Of a stretch of DNA of 64,000 nucleotides, positions 31,926-43,548 are shown in pieces. The DNA comes from Locusta migratoria (Eukaryota; Arthropoda; Insecta; Orthoptera; Acrididae), in assembly GCA_026315105.1 (NCBI GenBank), contig CM048751.1, positions 340,860,649 to 340,924,648 on the forward strand, in the 5' to 3' direction. A program made the position numbers and the translations under genes. The notes beneath the pieces are model-generated. The model had not been told where the DNA came from, did no database searches, and saw only the letters and a list, made by a program, of their open reading frames with translations. Positions within the stretch are counted from its first letter, which is position 1. The number at the start of each line of letters is the position of its first letter.

Positions 31926-31984
31926 TAAACAATTATAATTTTAATCATTTTGCAGTCTACCCCCCCCCCCCCCACCCCACCACC

Positions 31985-32125
31985 ACATACACACCTCTAC
32001 ACGTCATCTTTTTGTCTCCCACCCCTTCCCTTTATTGTATACCATACTGCATCTGACATTCCTATCAGCCTTACAATCTATCATACAACACAGAATGTTT
32101 CATTACCGCTCTTAATAGGGGTGTG
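31985..32125 (+). repeat. Fragment of third-family pLTR-like repeat, plus strand
   Basis: CTGCATCTGACATTCCTATC, CAATCTATCATACAACACAGAATGTT-like text matches the reverse complement of 18840-18905. A poly-C tract precedes it. Confidence 0.5.
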
Positions 32126-32234
32126 TAGTGGTGCAGGTGAAGAGAGTAAGGAAAAAGGGGGTAGAGACATGAGATACACATGGAAGAGTGCTGGAAGAGA
32201 AGTGTTGTGGTGTAAAGTCAGTGCCACAAGCCAG

Positions 32235-32618
32235 ATGTAAGGGAACGATTGTGGAGAAGGCAGCGATTGACCGAAAGCCAATCGCAAGCAGGCGCCGCGC
32301 ATCCTGGAGGGAGTAACTGAAGATGCGCTACATCTAGGCCAACATACATCTGGACAGCCCGTCAGTTACTAGTGAGAGCCTGTCAGTTCTATTCAGAACT
32401 CAGGCAGTTACTAGGCAGCTACGAAGTCAGAAATAGGACAGTATTAAGTCAGAATGTGGCTACGAACTTAGCAGTAACTAGATCTCAGCGCAGCTCACAT
32501 CATACGGAAAGCACCACGAGACACAAGAAGAGAAAAGAAACAGACATATCTTCTAAAGTTGAGTATTATAACTTTCAGTCAATAAAACTTGTATTATTAA
32601 TCTGAATAGTTGTTACAG
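32235..32618 (+). other. Possible LTR-type sequence with AATAAA signal
   Basis: The segment begins TGTAAGGGAACG and ends TTGTTACA, with AATAAAACTTG at about 32581. No target duplication or second copy was found, so this is a guess from composition. Confidence 0.25.
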
Positions 32619-33387
32619 TTGACTTCAATTCCTGAACCAGTACCTTTATTGACAACCAGATCAGAATGAGAAACAACAAAAGATGACGAGGTCATAACAA
32701 GAAGAATGAGAATGGAAAGATCAAGAGAAGGAGAGGAGAATGCAGAGGCAGACCGGGTCAGGGGGAGATAGTGTGAGAGAGATAATGTTTATGTGAGTGA
32801 ACGGAAAAGGTAAGGTAAGGTGAGGCAGTGGAAATAAATTAATAGATCCTTAGGCCAGGGATATTCTGGAGAGGCAATTCCCATGTGCATGTTTCAGAGA
32901 AAGTTGTGGTGGAAGATAGTATTCAAACTACCTGTGTGAAGTCATTTGTGTAGTATGGGGGCACAGCATGTTATAACCTCAAAAATACGACAACTGTGAG
33001 ATGCAGATGCTGCGCAAAAACCACAAAAATACTAGTGTATATATTTGCACTTCAGAATGTGAATAAACTCTCAAATACTGTCAGGCCAGAAATGGACAAA
33101 TATGTGAGCAGTGTTTCATTATTCAAATAATGACTGACACCATTACAGGATTGCCAAAAAAATCGATTATGATGAACGGAATTACATCAAAAGTGTCTAC
33201 TTCCTATTAAGTTACCAGTTTCCGTTATGCTTGGTACTAAAGACAGTACAAAATTCAGTTAACCTTTAGTACATAATAAAGCTCCTGACAGCTGTTTTGA
33301 TGCATATTATGTACCTATGTCAAATATAAACTACGAAAATGTAAGAGAGAGGCTTAAAGCAAATTTTCCCACTTAAAACATTATTTC

Positions 33388-33390
<3 letters not shown>

Positions 33391-33438
<48 letters not shown>

Positions 33439-33460
33439 TTTTTTTTTTTTTTTTTTTTTA
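33391..33460. repeat. (GT)n plus poly-T tract
   Basis: About 44 bases of GT repeat, then GGGTG and about 21 T. Confidence 0.9.
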
Positions 33461-33559
33461 AATCCTTGAAAAGAAATCGAACTTGTAGGTACCTGCCTTA
33501 ACTTGCAACCAGCATATAAGACACAACCAGTTTTTGGACCAATTTTTGTAGTAAAAACA

Positions 33560-33735
33560 GGGCATCTCATACGCTAGAAAACGTGGTATATGCAATTGCA
33601 ACTGTGTATCAGCATCAACTACATGATTTAATGGTGACATGCAAATTTGTGCTGGACCAGAACTCAAATCCAGATTTCCCGTTTTTAATGAGTGGTTGCA
33701 TTACCATTAGACTACCTACACACACTTACCAGACT
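33560..33735 (-). mobile_element. tRNA-derived SINE, minus strand
   Basis: On the minus strand: GTAGTCTAATGGTAATGCAA (A-box-like), then GGGAAATCTGGATTTGAGTT (B-box-like) and CTGGTCCAGCACAAATTT. This resembles the head of a widespread arthropod tRNA-derived SINE. The 3' end is not delimited. Confidence 0.55.
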
Positions 33736-33739
33736 GACC

Positions 33740-34323
33740 TAAACTTCCATAAGTCACACACTGTGTACTGCCCATGAGTGCTCTTATATTCTATGATGTA
33801 ATTTCTCTACAGGGAGAGACATTTTACTAAATTTGTTGCAAGCCTTGCTGTGGCTCATTTAAATACATGTGCAGTGTCTGCATGCTTGTCTGAGGGACAT
33901 TTGCTTAGTTCTATTGATAAACATGGACACTGCAGATTATATCCTCATTATATTCTGAACTTCAGTAAATGTAATACAAAAAAAAAATTATTTTTACCAG
34001 AATCAGGTGTACTGTTGGTGTTTCACATCTTCCCAAGATATTTCCAACACCTGATGAAGACAGCTAGTATGGGAATTAAAATATTGTGTTGGGAACATGC
34101 AGACCATAAACAGTATATACGATTCTACGAGAGGGCAGTGAATAGCTTGAAAAATGTACAAAGTTATAAAATTATTTTTCTTCATTAACTATAGATTTGA
34201 GATTAGTACACCACACTCCTTATAATGAAATGGAGTAAATTAAGTATACAAATATTACCTGAATAGATACAATTCTCTAATTATAGCAGTATGATTCTTT
34301 AATACTCTCTTGTTCCTTTCTAG
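33740..34323. other. Intron before short anoctamin exon, no gene seen
   Basis: AT-rich, no recognised repeat. CTGATGAAGACAGC at 34051 looks like a hammerhead start but has no matching stem. Confidence 0.4.
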
Positions 34324-34382
34324 TTTGGGAAGAATGAAATGAGAGAGCTGCTGGATGAATGTCGGAAGAGAGGTAATTTACA
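34324..34382 (+). CDS. Anoctamin exon (short linker exon)
   Basis: A 59-base exon candidate lies between a CTTTCTAG acceptor and a GTAAGT donor at 34383. It encodes FGKNEMRELLDECRKRGNL plus two bases. By itself it is weakly diagnostic: this part of anoctamins, between the dimerisation fold and the FS..RS segment, is variable. The main support is phase. The preceding exon ends in phase 0, this one leaves two bases, and the exon at 47493 begins with the single base that completes a Gln codon. An alternative donor at 34373 leaves the wrong phase. The region is shorter than in vertebrate anoctamins, so a skipped exon remains possible. The call is partly inference from the chain of compatible phases. 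Confidence 0.6.
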
Positions 34383-36028
34383 GTAAGTAATGTTTCATAA
34401 TTTTTTCTTGTATACAGGGATGATTAGTGAAAAACCAAGACTTTCTTGTACAGGTTTAATAAATAAATAAAATTCTGTTTATTATGCTCTTTCTGCTTCC
34501 AAAGTCATGAATAAATGAGTGAGATATCATAACAAGGAGATTCCACAGTCATTAGAAATTTTGGAATAAAACAATGAGGATCATCACTTAAAAGAGTTTT
34601 TGGGAGGGAGGAGCAATGAAAGGAGAATGCTTGCTATTATATGCTTTACCTGTGTGCTAATGTATGTAGATAATTGACATCAAGACATCTTTATTCATTT
34701 TGCTGATACAACATTGAAAGGCTCAGCAAGGGGAGTTTGTGAGGAAGGGAAAGGAGGAACAGAAATGTGGAGCTGAAAAGAATATGAGCAAATCTAGTCC
34801 ACAAGCAGGTTTCCTGTGCTTCATCTCTACACACCCCCAAGAACCAAGGGAGTGCCACCTCATCAGCCCTGACGCAAACAATTCAACCACAACATTCATT
34901 AGGGCTCTGGTGAGGTATCATCATGCCCTGGAATAAAGGACATCCTACCAAAGATTCTCCCAGCACACCTCAAGTGGTGTTCTTTCACACACCTAGTGTT
35001 CACAACACTGTAGTCCATCTGTAAGCAAGTTTCCATCCCAACCCATTACCACATTGATCATATATATCACTGTGAATGACCCAGGTGCAAGACCTATCCA
35101 ACCCACCCACCCAGCACTTTCTATTACGTTCTGTTACAGGCTAATCCTAACCCAATAGAGGTTAGGCCACATGCGAAAATAGCCAGGTTATCTACCAGCT
35201 TTTCTGTAATCATTGTACAGTTTTTTTTATATAGGCCTGACTACCAACCAATTCTCTTACCAGGACGAATGGACACTGCCAAGGTATGGCCAAAAATAAA
35301 ATTCATCTACTCTATAGCATCTGGCTTCTCCACCACAAAAGTGGGACTTTTACTTACAAGACAGTTTCTGCTTGGGAATTCATTCTGGCCTCAACCTACA
35401 GTCACTTACTGTCCCCACACACTCCACCCATCAGTTTCCTCTCCCTCTGTTCCATCACCTCCTCCCAGTTTATGTCCCCTCGTTCTCATTTTTTTCTTCT
35501 CTCAGCCAACACACCCACCAGTATTTTAACCTTTCCCTGCTGTTTTCATTCTGCTCTTCCCATTTACCCCTCCTCTCTTGACAACTTCCCATCACTGCAT
35601 ATAAAAGCTCTATTCTATTGATGTACCAGTAGTCCCTGCTAGACAGCAGTATCTTGTCTTCCCCACCTGTGACCTGATATCCTGCAGCCTCTATGCCCCA
35701 TCCAGATGCATTATATCCATTGAATACAGTGCATTATGGACAGAGGATTCAGAGACAATGGCCATGCATGTGTGAGTTATACACGTATGTTTGTGTGAAG
35801 CAGTTATTATATTACAGGGAAAACCACAACCAGTACATTTGAAAATAAGAGAAAATAATTTAAAAAATACTGTTTCCTGAGTTGTATGAAATAGTTGTTA
35901 TTTTATTGTTTAGTGGTGTTAAGATATATGTTTAATTTCTTTTATCAAATAACATTTTCATCTACATTTCTGGCAAGTGAAGGTCATAATCAATATGTTA
36001 TTAAGTATTGTAGATTTGCAATCGAAAT
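34383..36028. other. Intron sequence, no gene seen
   Basis: Contains a pyrimidine-rich stretch (35390-35600) whose open frames are low in complexity and look non-coding. Confidence 0.4.
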
Positions 36029-36391
36029 TGTCGTATTGAAATGGAAGCAGGCTTGACTTCGAAGGCAGGGTTGTCAAATGAACACAGCACTTATACTGAA
36101 AACAGGTTTATCGCTTACTCAAACATACATGCAGCACTGACTGCCTCTTGGGCAGAGTGCTCTTCTATTTATACACAGACAGAATGTACCAGAAATTAGA
36201 AGAATAGTTAACATAAGAAACATGTACAAATTACAAGTGAACATAAGAAACATGTAGAACATTCTGGAAATGATATTGCTAAGAAATAAATTTTTGCCAG
36301 TGGATGGGATTGAACTGACGACCTCCAACACTGTAATCGGTGATGCTATCCATTGTGCCACACCGGCAGTTGGTTAACTTGGGTTCTCGCA
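36029..36391 (-). repeat. Gypsy 3' LTR (left)
   Basis: 363 bp, TGTCGTATTG to TTCTCGCA in plus orientation. On the minus strand it begins TGCGAGAACCC and soon contains a tRNA-like stretch (GTGTGGCACAATGGATAGC, then CAGTTCAATCCC). Confidence 0.88.
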
Positions 36392-37073
36392 CCATTGCTC
36401 CCTCTCCTGAAAGAACAGCGACCCTCTGTTAGATTCCTTTTGGAGCCAGCTGCAATGTCCTGGATCTTGATCTTGTCATGGGTCCTCTGTATGGAAGTTC
36501 TGGAGAATCCTTCCCTTATGCACAATTACTGATGACAGATGTTCTTGTCGTGGCTTCATCAGTATCATTATCATCCTTAGAGTCCTTGAACTAGAAGCTA
36601 TTTTCGCCTATCTGCTCTTCAGGATCGTAATAAGGCTTCATGCAGAGAACTTGAACAATGTCTCTTCGTTTTTGGCGTTTCAACGATGGCCCATAATCCT
36701 CAACCTTGTATGTGATGTCTGACAGGCGACGTATGACAAAATACGAACCAAAGTATTACTTTAATAACTTTTCTGATAGGCCAACATTCCGTACAGGGGT
36801 AAAAATCCATAACAGATCTCATGGGCTGTACACAACAGGTTGGTGCTTGTTGTTATAGCGCTGACGGTCCTTCTCCTGGGCGTCCAGTGTCTGTATGCGA
36901 GCCAGCTGTCATGCTTCTTCGACCCTGGTGATGAGCTATTTCACATAGGCATCCCGAGTGTCGTCTGGCTGAAACGGAAACAGCGTATCCTTTGCCGCCT
37001 CAGCATCATGGCCATGAAGCAGTAAAAATGGAATGAAGCCTGTGGTCTTATCTTGCAGTATTATAAGCAAATG

Positions 37074-37541
37074 TCATGACTGGCAGTATTGTATCCCAAT
37101 CCTTCTGCTCAACATCGACAGCATATCTGCTAATGTCTTGTTAAAACGTTCTGTAAGATCGTTTATCTGAGGATGGTATGTAGTTGTTATTCCGTGGACA
37201 ATGTTACAACATGACATTATCTCTGACAGTAGTTTTGACTGGAATACTTTTCCACGATCAGATATCATCACACGTGATGCTCCATGCTTCAAAGTAATAT
37301 CTTCTACAAGGAATTTTGCGATCTCTGGAGCTTCTGCAGTCGGTACAGGTTTGGTGTCAGCGTAGCGGGTGAGGTAGCCAGTGCAGACTATTCTCTACTG
37401 GTTACCGGTTGTCGACTTCGGGAACCTCCCTAAAAGATCGATCCCAACTCGGTGGAATGGAGCTGCTAAAGATGGAATCAGAACAAGATGCCATGGAGGT
37501 AATTGTGGCACATGCTTCTGTCACTGGTACTCACTCCTTAC
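37074..37541 (-). pseudogene. Gypsy integrase core remnant
   Basis: The frame 37292-37074 encodes GASRVMISDRGKVFQSKLL and TTTYHPQINDLTERFNKTLA, the central Asp and Glu region of a retroviral-type integrase core. Upstream, in broken frames, HRVGIDLLGRFPKS can be read. It is separated from the integrase zinc-binding part by the nested element 37542-38884. Confidence 0.8.
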
Positions 37542-38884
37542 TAGGCCAGTCGTCGTAGACAAAAAAATGGCCTTCGGTCCAAAAAAATTGCAGGAAGCTG
37601 AATTTTTGATATGTTGTTAGGACATATTAGAGAAGTATTAAACCAAGTTTGCAGCTTCATGTACAGAAAATTTGTTTAAATTGCACAAAAACCTCATGTT
37701 CCTTTCAAGCTCACGTTTCGGACACACTTTTATCAGCATCTAAATTCCACACTTTTTCACTGTCACTGTTCTCTCTCCAAGTACTTTCAGACGACCCCAA
37801 AACAAACATCCGACGGGGATAGTTCTGACATATTGTAAAAAGCAAGTACTTTAAACACCACCACGATCGAGATTTACACGATTTTTGTTTGAAATGTTCT
37901 TCACAGATCCGAATACGGCCGTTTCTAAGGACAGCCTGGGAGTAGTGAGGAAGACCTCGGAGACGAGAAGGGAGGACAGAACACCCGCTAAGTCACCACT
38001 CTGATTGAGGGGGGATGGGGGGAAGACGGCGGGGTTGCCTTCACACAACAAAAGGCCTTGCTACAAACGGAAGTCCCAATCCCTCAATGGCTGACCAATA
38101 TTTGTGCCAATACCACAGAGTAACATATGCCAATACTTACAAACGGAGAGGATTTCGTTGTTTTTACAGCAATACCTACTTTCAAAAATATATTGGTATG
38201 TACTAACACATAAATTACACCTATTTATATACAATAATAATATAATAATCATCGTCAATGAGTAATTCCTTCTTTTTCTTTGACATATATAGGATAAGAG
38301 GACTGCAATTCATCTGGGTCAGTTTATTGAATAATCCGATTTTTCTAACTTTTCGTTTTTTAACGATAACTAGAAATCTATTGGGCCTATGGACTTCATT
38401 CTGTACTTAGATTAGATTAGATTCTGTACTTAGATTACTTGAAGATTAAAGCTAAATAACTGCTCTATAACTTTGTTTTGTATGACTTTCCCCGTGGGAT
38501 GATCATTAGAGCCAATATTCTAGCCGAAAGATGACTAAAATCGGAAATTTGAACTTTTTGGAGAAATAACTCAATTTTTGAAGTCCCATATCTCTGGAAC
38601 TATTGGACTTACAGAGCTGTGGTTGGGCTTAAATTTTAGAATATTGTATCTACATTAATAAAGGTGTGAGTGACTTTTCATCAAAAAAGCACCCTTCACG
38701 AGTTATAAGCCAAAACCAGAAAAAAGTCCGAAAATTACGAGGTTTTTTGCCTCTTAAAAGTTAAGCTAAAGGATTTCGAAGCTGCAAACTTGGTTTAATA
38801 CTACTCTAATATGTCCTAACAACATACCAAAAATTCAGCTTCCTGCAATTTTTTTGGACCTAAACATACCTGACGACTGGCCTA
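37542..38884. mobile_element. Non-autonomous TIR element nested in Gypsy integrase
   Basis: Both ends carry TAGGCCAGTCGTC in inverted orientation (37542 and 38872-38884), followed by a further ~80-bp inverted match (GGTCCAAAAAAATTGCAGGA, GCTGAATTTTTG.TATGTTG, TTAGGACATATTAGAG.AGTA, CCAAGTTTGCAGCTTC). The interior of ~1.1 kb has no transposase. A TA target duplication is plausible but not proven. The integrase frame of the host element resumes on the other side. Confidence 0.75.
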
Positions 38885-41450
38885 TACAGTGACTCACATA
38901 GTGCTTGACAGATCGGTAGAGGCCTTCTCAGTAATACCTTCATCTGATTTTCTTCATGAATCCCAGATGACTGGATATTGGAGCATCGTGGAAATACTTG
39001 AGAATAGCTGGCTGGAGATGAGCTGGAATGACCAGTAGCCACTTGGGGCGTAGTTGCTCTTAATGTCCCATTTATAAGTTGGAACTCTCCATTGGTCAGT
39101 TCTCTTTTCTCCAAGGCCTCTATGGTTTTTAATAGTGCTGGATCTTCCCGCTGTTCAGCTGTAACGCCACCTAATTCAGTGAGGGCTGAAATTTCATTCA
39201 TGCTGTTGTGTTCCATTAATGGATTCCTCAAAAGGCAGTCGGCATCCTTAGGTTTGCGCCCGTTCTTGAATACCACTGTGACATTGTACTCTTGGAGTCT
39301 TAGTACTCATTTTGCTAGTCAACCAGATGGATCCTTCAAGCTAGTCAGCCAACACAAAGATTGGTGGTCCGTCACAGTGGTGAATGGTTTGCTGAATAAA
39401 TACGGCCAGAACTTGTTGAGAGCCCAGATAACTGCGAGACATTCTTTCTCAGTTGTACAGTAGTTTATCTCAGACTTTGAAATAACCCTTGATGCATAGG
39501 CTATCACCTTTTCAGCACCTTACTGAACTTGTACAAGCACTGTACCAATCCCATAACCACTGGCATTGTTGACTCCCACTTACACAGGTAGAAATGATCA
39601 TCAGAATAAAATATGAGAAATCAAAGCTTGAACAGAGAGATTCAGGTGTTCTTTCTTCCTGCGTGCTATTCGAGAATGGAATGGGAGATAAATAGTATAA
39701 CTGTGGTTCAATGAACCCTCTGCCAGGCACTTAAATGTGATTTGCAGAGTATCCCATGTGGATGTAGATGTGTGAAGTTCAGTTTCCGCATTCTCGGTGT
39801 ACAAGGCTACAACTGGTGCAAAAGTTAGATCCTTTTTAAGTGGCTGGAAAGTGCTTTCTTTTGTCTCATCCCAGCAGATGTTCTTTACAAAAAATTTTTA
39901 TGAAACGTCGGTAGTATGAGCACAGCCCGAGAAAACTTCTCACATCACGAATGTGCTGAGGAGATGGAAATGCTATGACTGCCCTTCTTTATCTGGATCA
40001 GGGTGGACACCATCTCCATTGACTAGGTGCCCCAGGATTTTTATCTCTTTGGCAACGAAGAGGCACTTCTTTGGATTGAGGCGGAGGCCTGAAGTCTGAA
40101 CACATTTCAACACAGTTGACAGGTGACTCAGGTGTTCTTCAAATGTTTTCGAGAAAATGACAATGTCATTTAAATAGCAAAGACACATCGTTCCACTTAA
40201 GGTGTTGAAGCAAGTTGTCCATCATGCATTTGAATGTGGCTGGAACATTACATAATCTAAATGGCATTACTTTGAATTCATAGAGGCCATCAGGTGTAAT
40301 AAAAGCTGTCTTCTCCCTGTCAGCTTCGTCAACCTCGATTTGCAAGTAACCTGTTTGCATGTCTATAGTTGAGAAGTATGTAGCTCCTTTCAAGCAGTCT
40401 AAGGTGTTGTCAATGTACATCAATGGCTAGACAGATTTCTTTGTGATTTTGTTCAGCCACCGACAATCAATACAGAATCACCATGTGCCATCCTTCTTCT
40501 TACATGGACCACCAGAGATGACCAAGGACTCTCCGAAGGTTGAATAATGTCATTGTGCAACATCTTCTCCACTTCATCTTGAATTATCTGTCTTTCAGCT
40601 GGTGACACTCTATACGAACACTGGCTAATTGGTGGATGATCCCCAGAATTGATACGGTGCCTTATTGTGGGCCACTTCATCTGACATTTCTCCTGCTGGG
40701 GTGCGAATGCACTCAAAAATTGGCGTAGCATAGCTAAAACCCGCTGGCATTGTTCCTTGGTCAGTCTGAGCCCTATTGGCAGTTTCACAGTTGTTTCCTC
40801 CAGCGTGTTGTCTGTACTAACAGCAGAGAATGGGTCTTCATTGATGACGTTGAGCTCACCATCCTGGATTGGTTCAGCTGTCCTGATACACATTCCTTTG
40901 GGGATAAGCTGTGACTGTTCGTGACAATTAGTGATCCAAATCTCTCCTCGACCACTGGTAATGCTTATGATAGCTGCTGGTATATAAATTTCTTTTGTGA
41001 GCTTAATAAACTTTTTACTATCGACAAGCACTTCACATTTTAACCGTTCATCTGTGTTTGTGACTGGAACTCTTCTCATTGTCAATGGCGGGATCGTTAC
41101 ATTGTCAACAGCAAATAACTTCCCAGAAAATTCTGTATTACATGTACCCATTGGGACGACTTCCACAGTTTGCAGCTCAGATCTTTCACAATCAATGATA
41201 GCTTGGGATGCCTGAAGGAAGTCCCATCCAAGGATTACATTGTGACTACAGTCTGTTAAAATGACAAATTCAAATGGCTGGGTCCTATTTTTGATGCTTA
41301 TTCTTGCGACACAAGTTCCTGATGGCTGGATGTACTTTCCATTTGCGACCTTCAGCACAGTTGCCCCCTTATCACAGAACATTGTCTTCTTTTGTGTGTG
41401 ACGGTAATTATCAGACATTACAGAGAAAGAAGCTTCTTAATCAAGCAGTG
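38885..41450 (-). pseudogene. Gypsy pol remnant: protease, RT, RNase H, integrase start
   Basis: A 321-codon frame (41418-40453) holds the C-terminal part of the retropepsin-like domain (FVILTDCSHNVILGWDFL) and the RT start (DIIQPSESPWSSLVVHV). Just upstream the protease active-site DTG/DSG is replaced by Asp-stop-Glu. The RT core follows in shifted frames: YFSTIDMQTGYLQI (40423-40166), then CYLNDIVIFSKTFEEHL (40188-39973), where YLDD is YLND. RNase H at 39507-39319 has CTTEKECLAVIWAL and TDHQSLCWL. An inserted LINE end at 39585-39775 interrupts it. Integrase begins in 39276-38885. Multiple breaks make it inactive. Confidence 0.85.
39585..39775 (+). mobile_element. LINE 3'-end fragment inserted in Gypsy, plus strand
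   Basis: Plus-strand text encodes FRCSFFLRAIREWN and PSARHLNVICRV, the usual end of a widespread insect LINE ORF, and stops in a GGATGTAGATGTG tail. It is the only LINE piece of recognisable type in sense orientation here. Confidence 0.55.
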
Positions 41451-41699
41451 CCAGGACAAGTTGGCTGCCGATTATGACGTCGATGAGATTTACCAACATC
41501 TTAGTGACTGTCGTCCAGAGGATTTTCATCTGCAGCGGCCTCACCTCCATAGATGGTAGCCTCGCTTAGTTTTCCTGGGTGCAGCAGCTAGGGGAGCAGC
41601 TGGTACCTCTGTATGGTGAGTGAATGGCAGTGGCACATCGGGGAGCGACCTCGTCCATGCTACGGCGATGGGATTCTTCCCATAGGCCGATTGAACTCA

Positions 41700-42736
41700 T
41701 CAGCAGATCACTGCCTGGAATAGAACTGCTCTGATGGCTGATGTCTTGCGGCAAAATACTCTTCAAATACTCGCCTTCTCTCTCTGCAGTAGTGTACAAC
41801 ATATCCAGTGCGCCCACAGTGGAAACACAGTGGTGTGTTGTCTTCTGTCCTCCAGATGTTTGTTCTTCTGCAGGGCGTCATAGTTGCCAGGGGATTTGGT
41901 TGTGGCCACATCAGCAGGTTCATAGGCTGCCATTTGGCAGCTACAGTGTAAGTCATAGCAGGGCGGTGCCATTCTTCACATTGGGTGTGACTGAGAGGTC
42001 AGACAGGAACTAATGTCTGAAATACCTCTTCCTCAGATGCGTCGGCACCCTCGACTTGCAGGGCTTACATACATGGCCATAATCTGATGCTCACTCGGTC
42101 TAATACTCCCGGCTGCCATAAACTGTTGTAATTCTTCTCTCATAGTTTGTCGTATGAGAGAAGTGAAGTCATGCTGGTCTTCCAAAATGTCCATAGGAAC
42201 TACATTGGGAAGTCTGTCATACCCTTCCTTTGTTGCATCTCTTCAATCAGGTGGCACCACTTGATGAACTCTTCCATTGCAGCGATGTCTTTTCGCTGAA
42301 GAGCTTGGTACATGTCTTCTGCAATACCCTTCATTAAGTGTGTAATTTTGTTGGCCTCAGTCATATCTGGATTGACTAGGTTACACAGTGCCAAAACATT
42401 CTGTATGTTTGACTGTGTCAGCTCACAATGTCGTTGGGCCTGGTTTTTCAGTTGTTCTTCCGCCAAGCAGATTTGTCGCTGGCGGTCTCCAAACGGCTTC
42501 TTAAGTTCCACGTGGAACGTTTCCCATTCATTCAGCTTCTCTTCATTGTTTTCAAACCATTGCTGGGCTATTCCGGCCAGGTAGAAATAAACATTAGCCA
42601 AGCACATTGTATGATCCCACCTGTTGTACTTGGCAACTTGGTCGAAACCTTTAAGCCATTTGTTTGGATCCTGTCCAGTGTCTCCAGAGAACACCGACAG
42701 GTGTCTGATGTGCAGCTGGCTTACCGCTGCCTTCAT
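41700..42736 (-). pseudogene. Gypsy gag remnant
   Basis: The frame at 42736-42200 (178 aa) starts at ATG and has a gag capsid-like helical region (LSVFSGDTGQDPNKWLKGFD, YLAGIAQQWFEN, LCNLVNPDMTEANKITHLMK). Further down, in another frame (41956-41708), a zinc-knuckle remnant reads CFHCGRTGYVVHYC. In a CX2CX4HX4C knuckle the His position is Tyr here. Frameshifts separate the two parts, so this gag is dead. Gag would package element RNA in virus-like particles. Confidence 0.8.
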
Positions 42737-43030
42737 GTCTATGGTTCTTCTGATGAAACGGACTTTCGGAAGGATGTACTCAGTATATCCCTTGTATTCC
42801 GCTTCTAGTCTGTGTAAGTGACAGCTTTTACGTGAATCTTCAGGTTTCAGCAGCGCAAAGATTGTTCCATTAAGTTTCGGGTGTGCAGCTGCAAGAATTC
42901 TCCTTCTTGTTCTAATATTTTGGCTGCATAATGTTCAGCCATCTTCAGAGTGAGGTGGCTTTTACGTTGCCTAATCAGAGCCATGGTGATGCAGCTGTTG
43001 CACAGGATACCCGGCGCCTCCACCAAACAA

Positions 43031-43397
43031 TGTCGTATTGAAATGGAAGCAGGCTTGACTTCGAAGGCAGGGTTGTCAACTGAACATAACACTTATACTG
43101 AAAGCAGGTTTATTGCGAACTGAAACATACACACAGCACTGACTGCCTCTTGGGCAAAGTGCTCTGCTATTTATACACAGACAGAATGTACCAGAAATTA
43201 GAAGAATAGTTAACATAAGAAACATGTAGAAATTACAAGTGAACATAAGAAACATGTAGAACATCCTGGAAATGATAATTACTAAGAAAAAATTTTTTGC
43301 TGGTGGACGGGATTGAACTGGCAACCTTCAGCATCATAATCGGTGATGCTATCCCTTGCGACACACTGGCAGTTGATTAACTTGGGGTCTTGCGGCA
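43031..43397 (-). repeat. Gypsy 5' LTR (right)
   Basis: 367 bp, TGTCGTATTG to CTTGCGGCA in plus orientation, clearly alignable to the left LTR with scattered substitutions. The internal side leads into the probable primer-binding segment. Confidence 0.88.
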
Positions 43398-43548
43398 ATA
43401 TTGCTAGTTTCCTTTTAACTAATAAGATTTTTTTAATACTGGAATCAAGCAGAAAGAGTGGTTGATGCTATATGCTTTACATGTTCTTTTGAGCTGATAG
43501 TGACACACACTTTCTTGCTTTATTTTGTGTGTGAGCCTGTTTAATACT

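Larger units (their letters stand above)
36029..43397 (-). mobile_element. Gypsy-type LTR retrotransposon, minus strand, decayed
   Basis: A 7.4-kb element bounded by two direct ~365-bp LTRs. On the minus strand the order is LTR, gag (42736-41700), protease (about 41440-41200), RT (40560-39970), RNase H (39507-39319), integrase (39276-37074, split by an insertion), LTR. That RT-RNase H-integrase order is Gypsy/Metaviridae. A TGGTGGAGGCGCCGGG segment right after the 5' LTR is a likely primer-binding region, and a purine-rich run (AGGAGAGGGAGCAATGG) precedes the 3' LTR. The LTRs differ at many positions, so the insertion is not young. No exact target duplication was found. Confidence 0.92.

Noticed and set aside
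34051..34080. Hammerhead core at CTGATGAAGACAGC
   Set aside because: No complementary second stem strand and no GAAA at the right spacing.
35269..35621. Overlapping frames of 69-111 codons
   Set aside because: Pyrimidine-rich low-complexity translation; no family features and several frames open at once.
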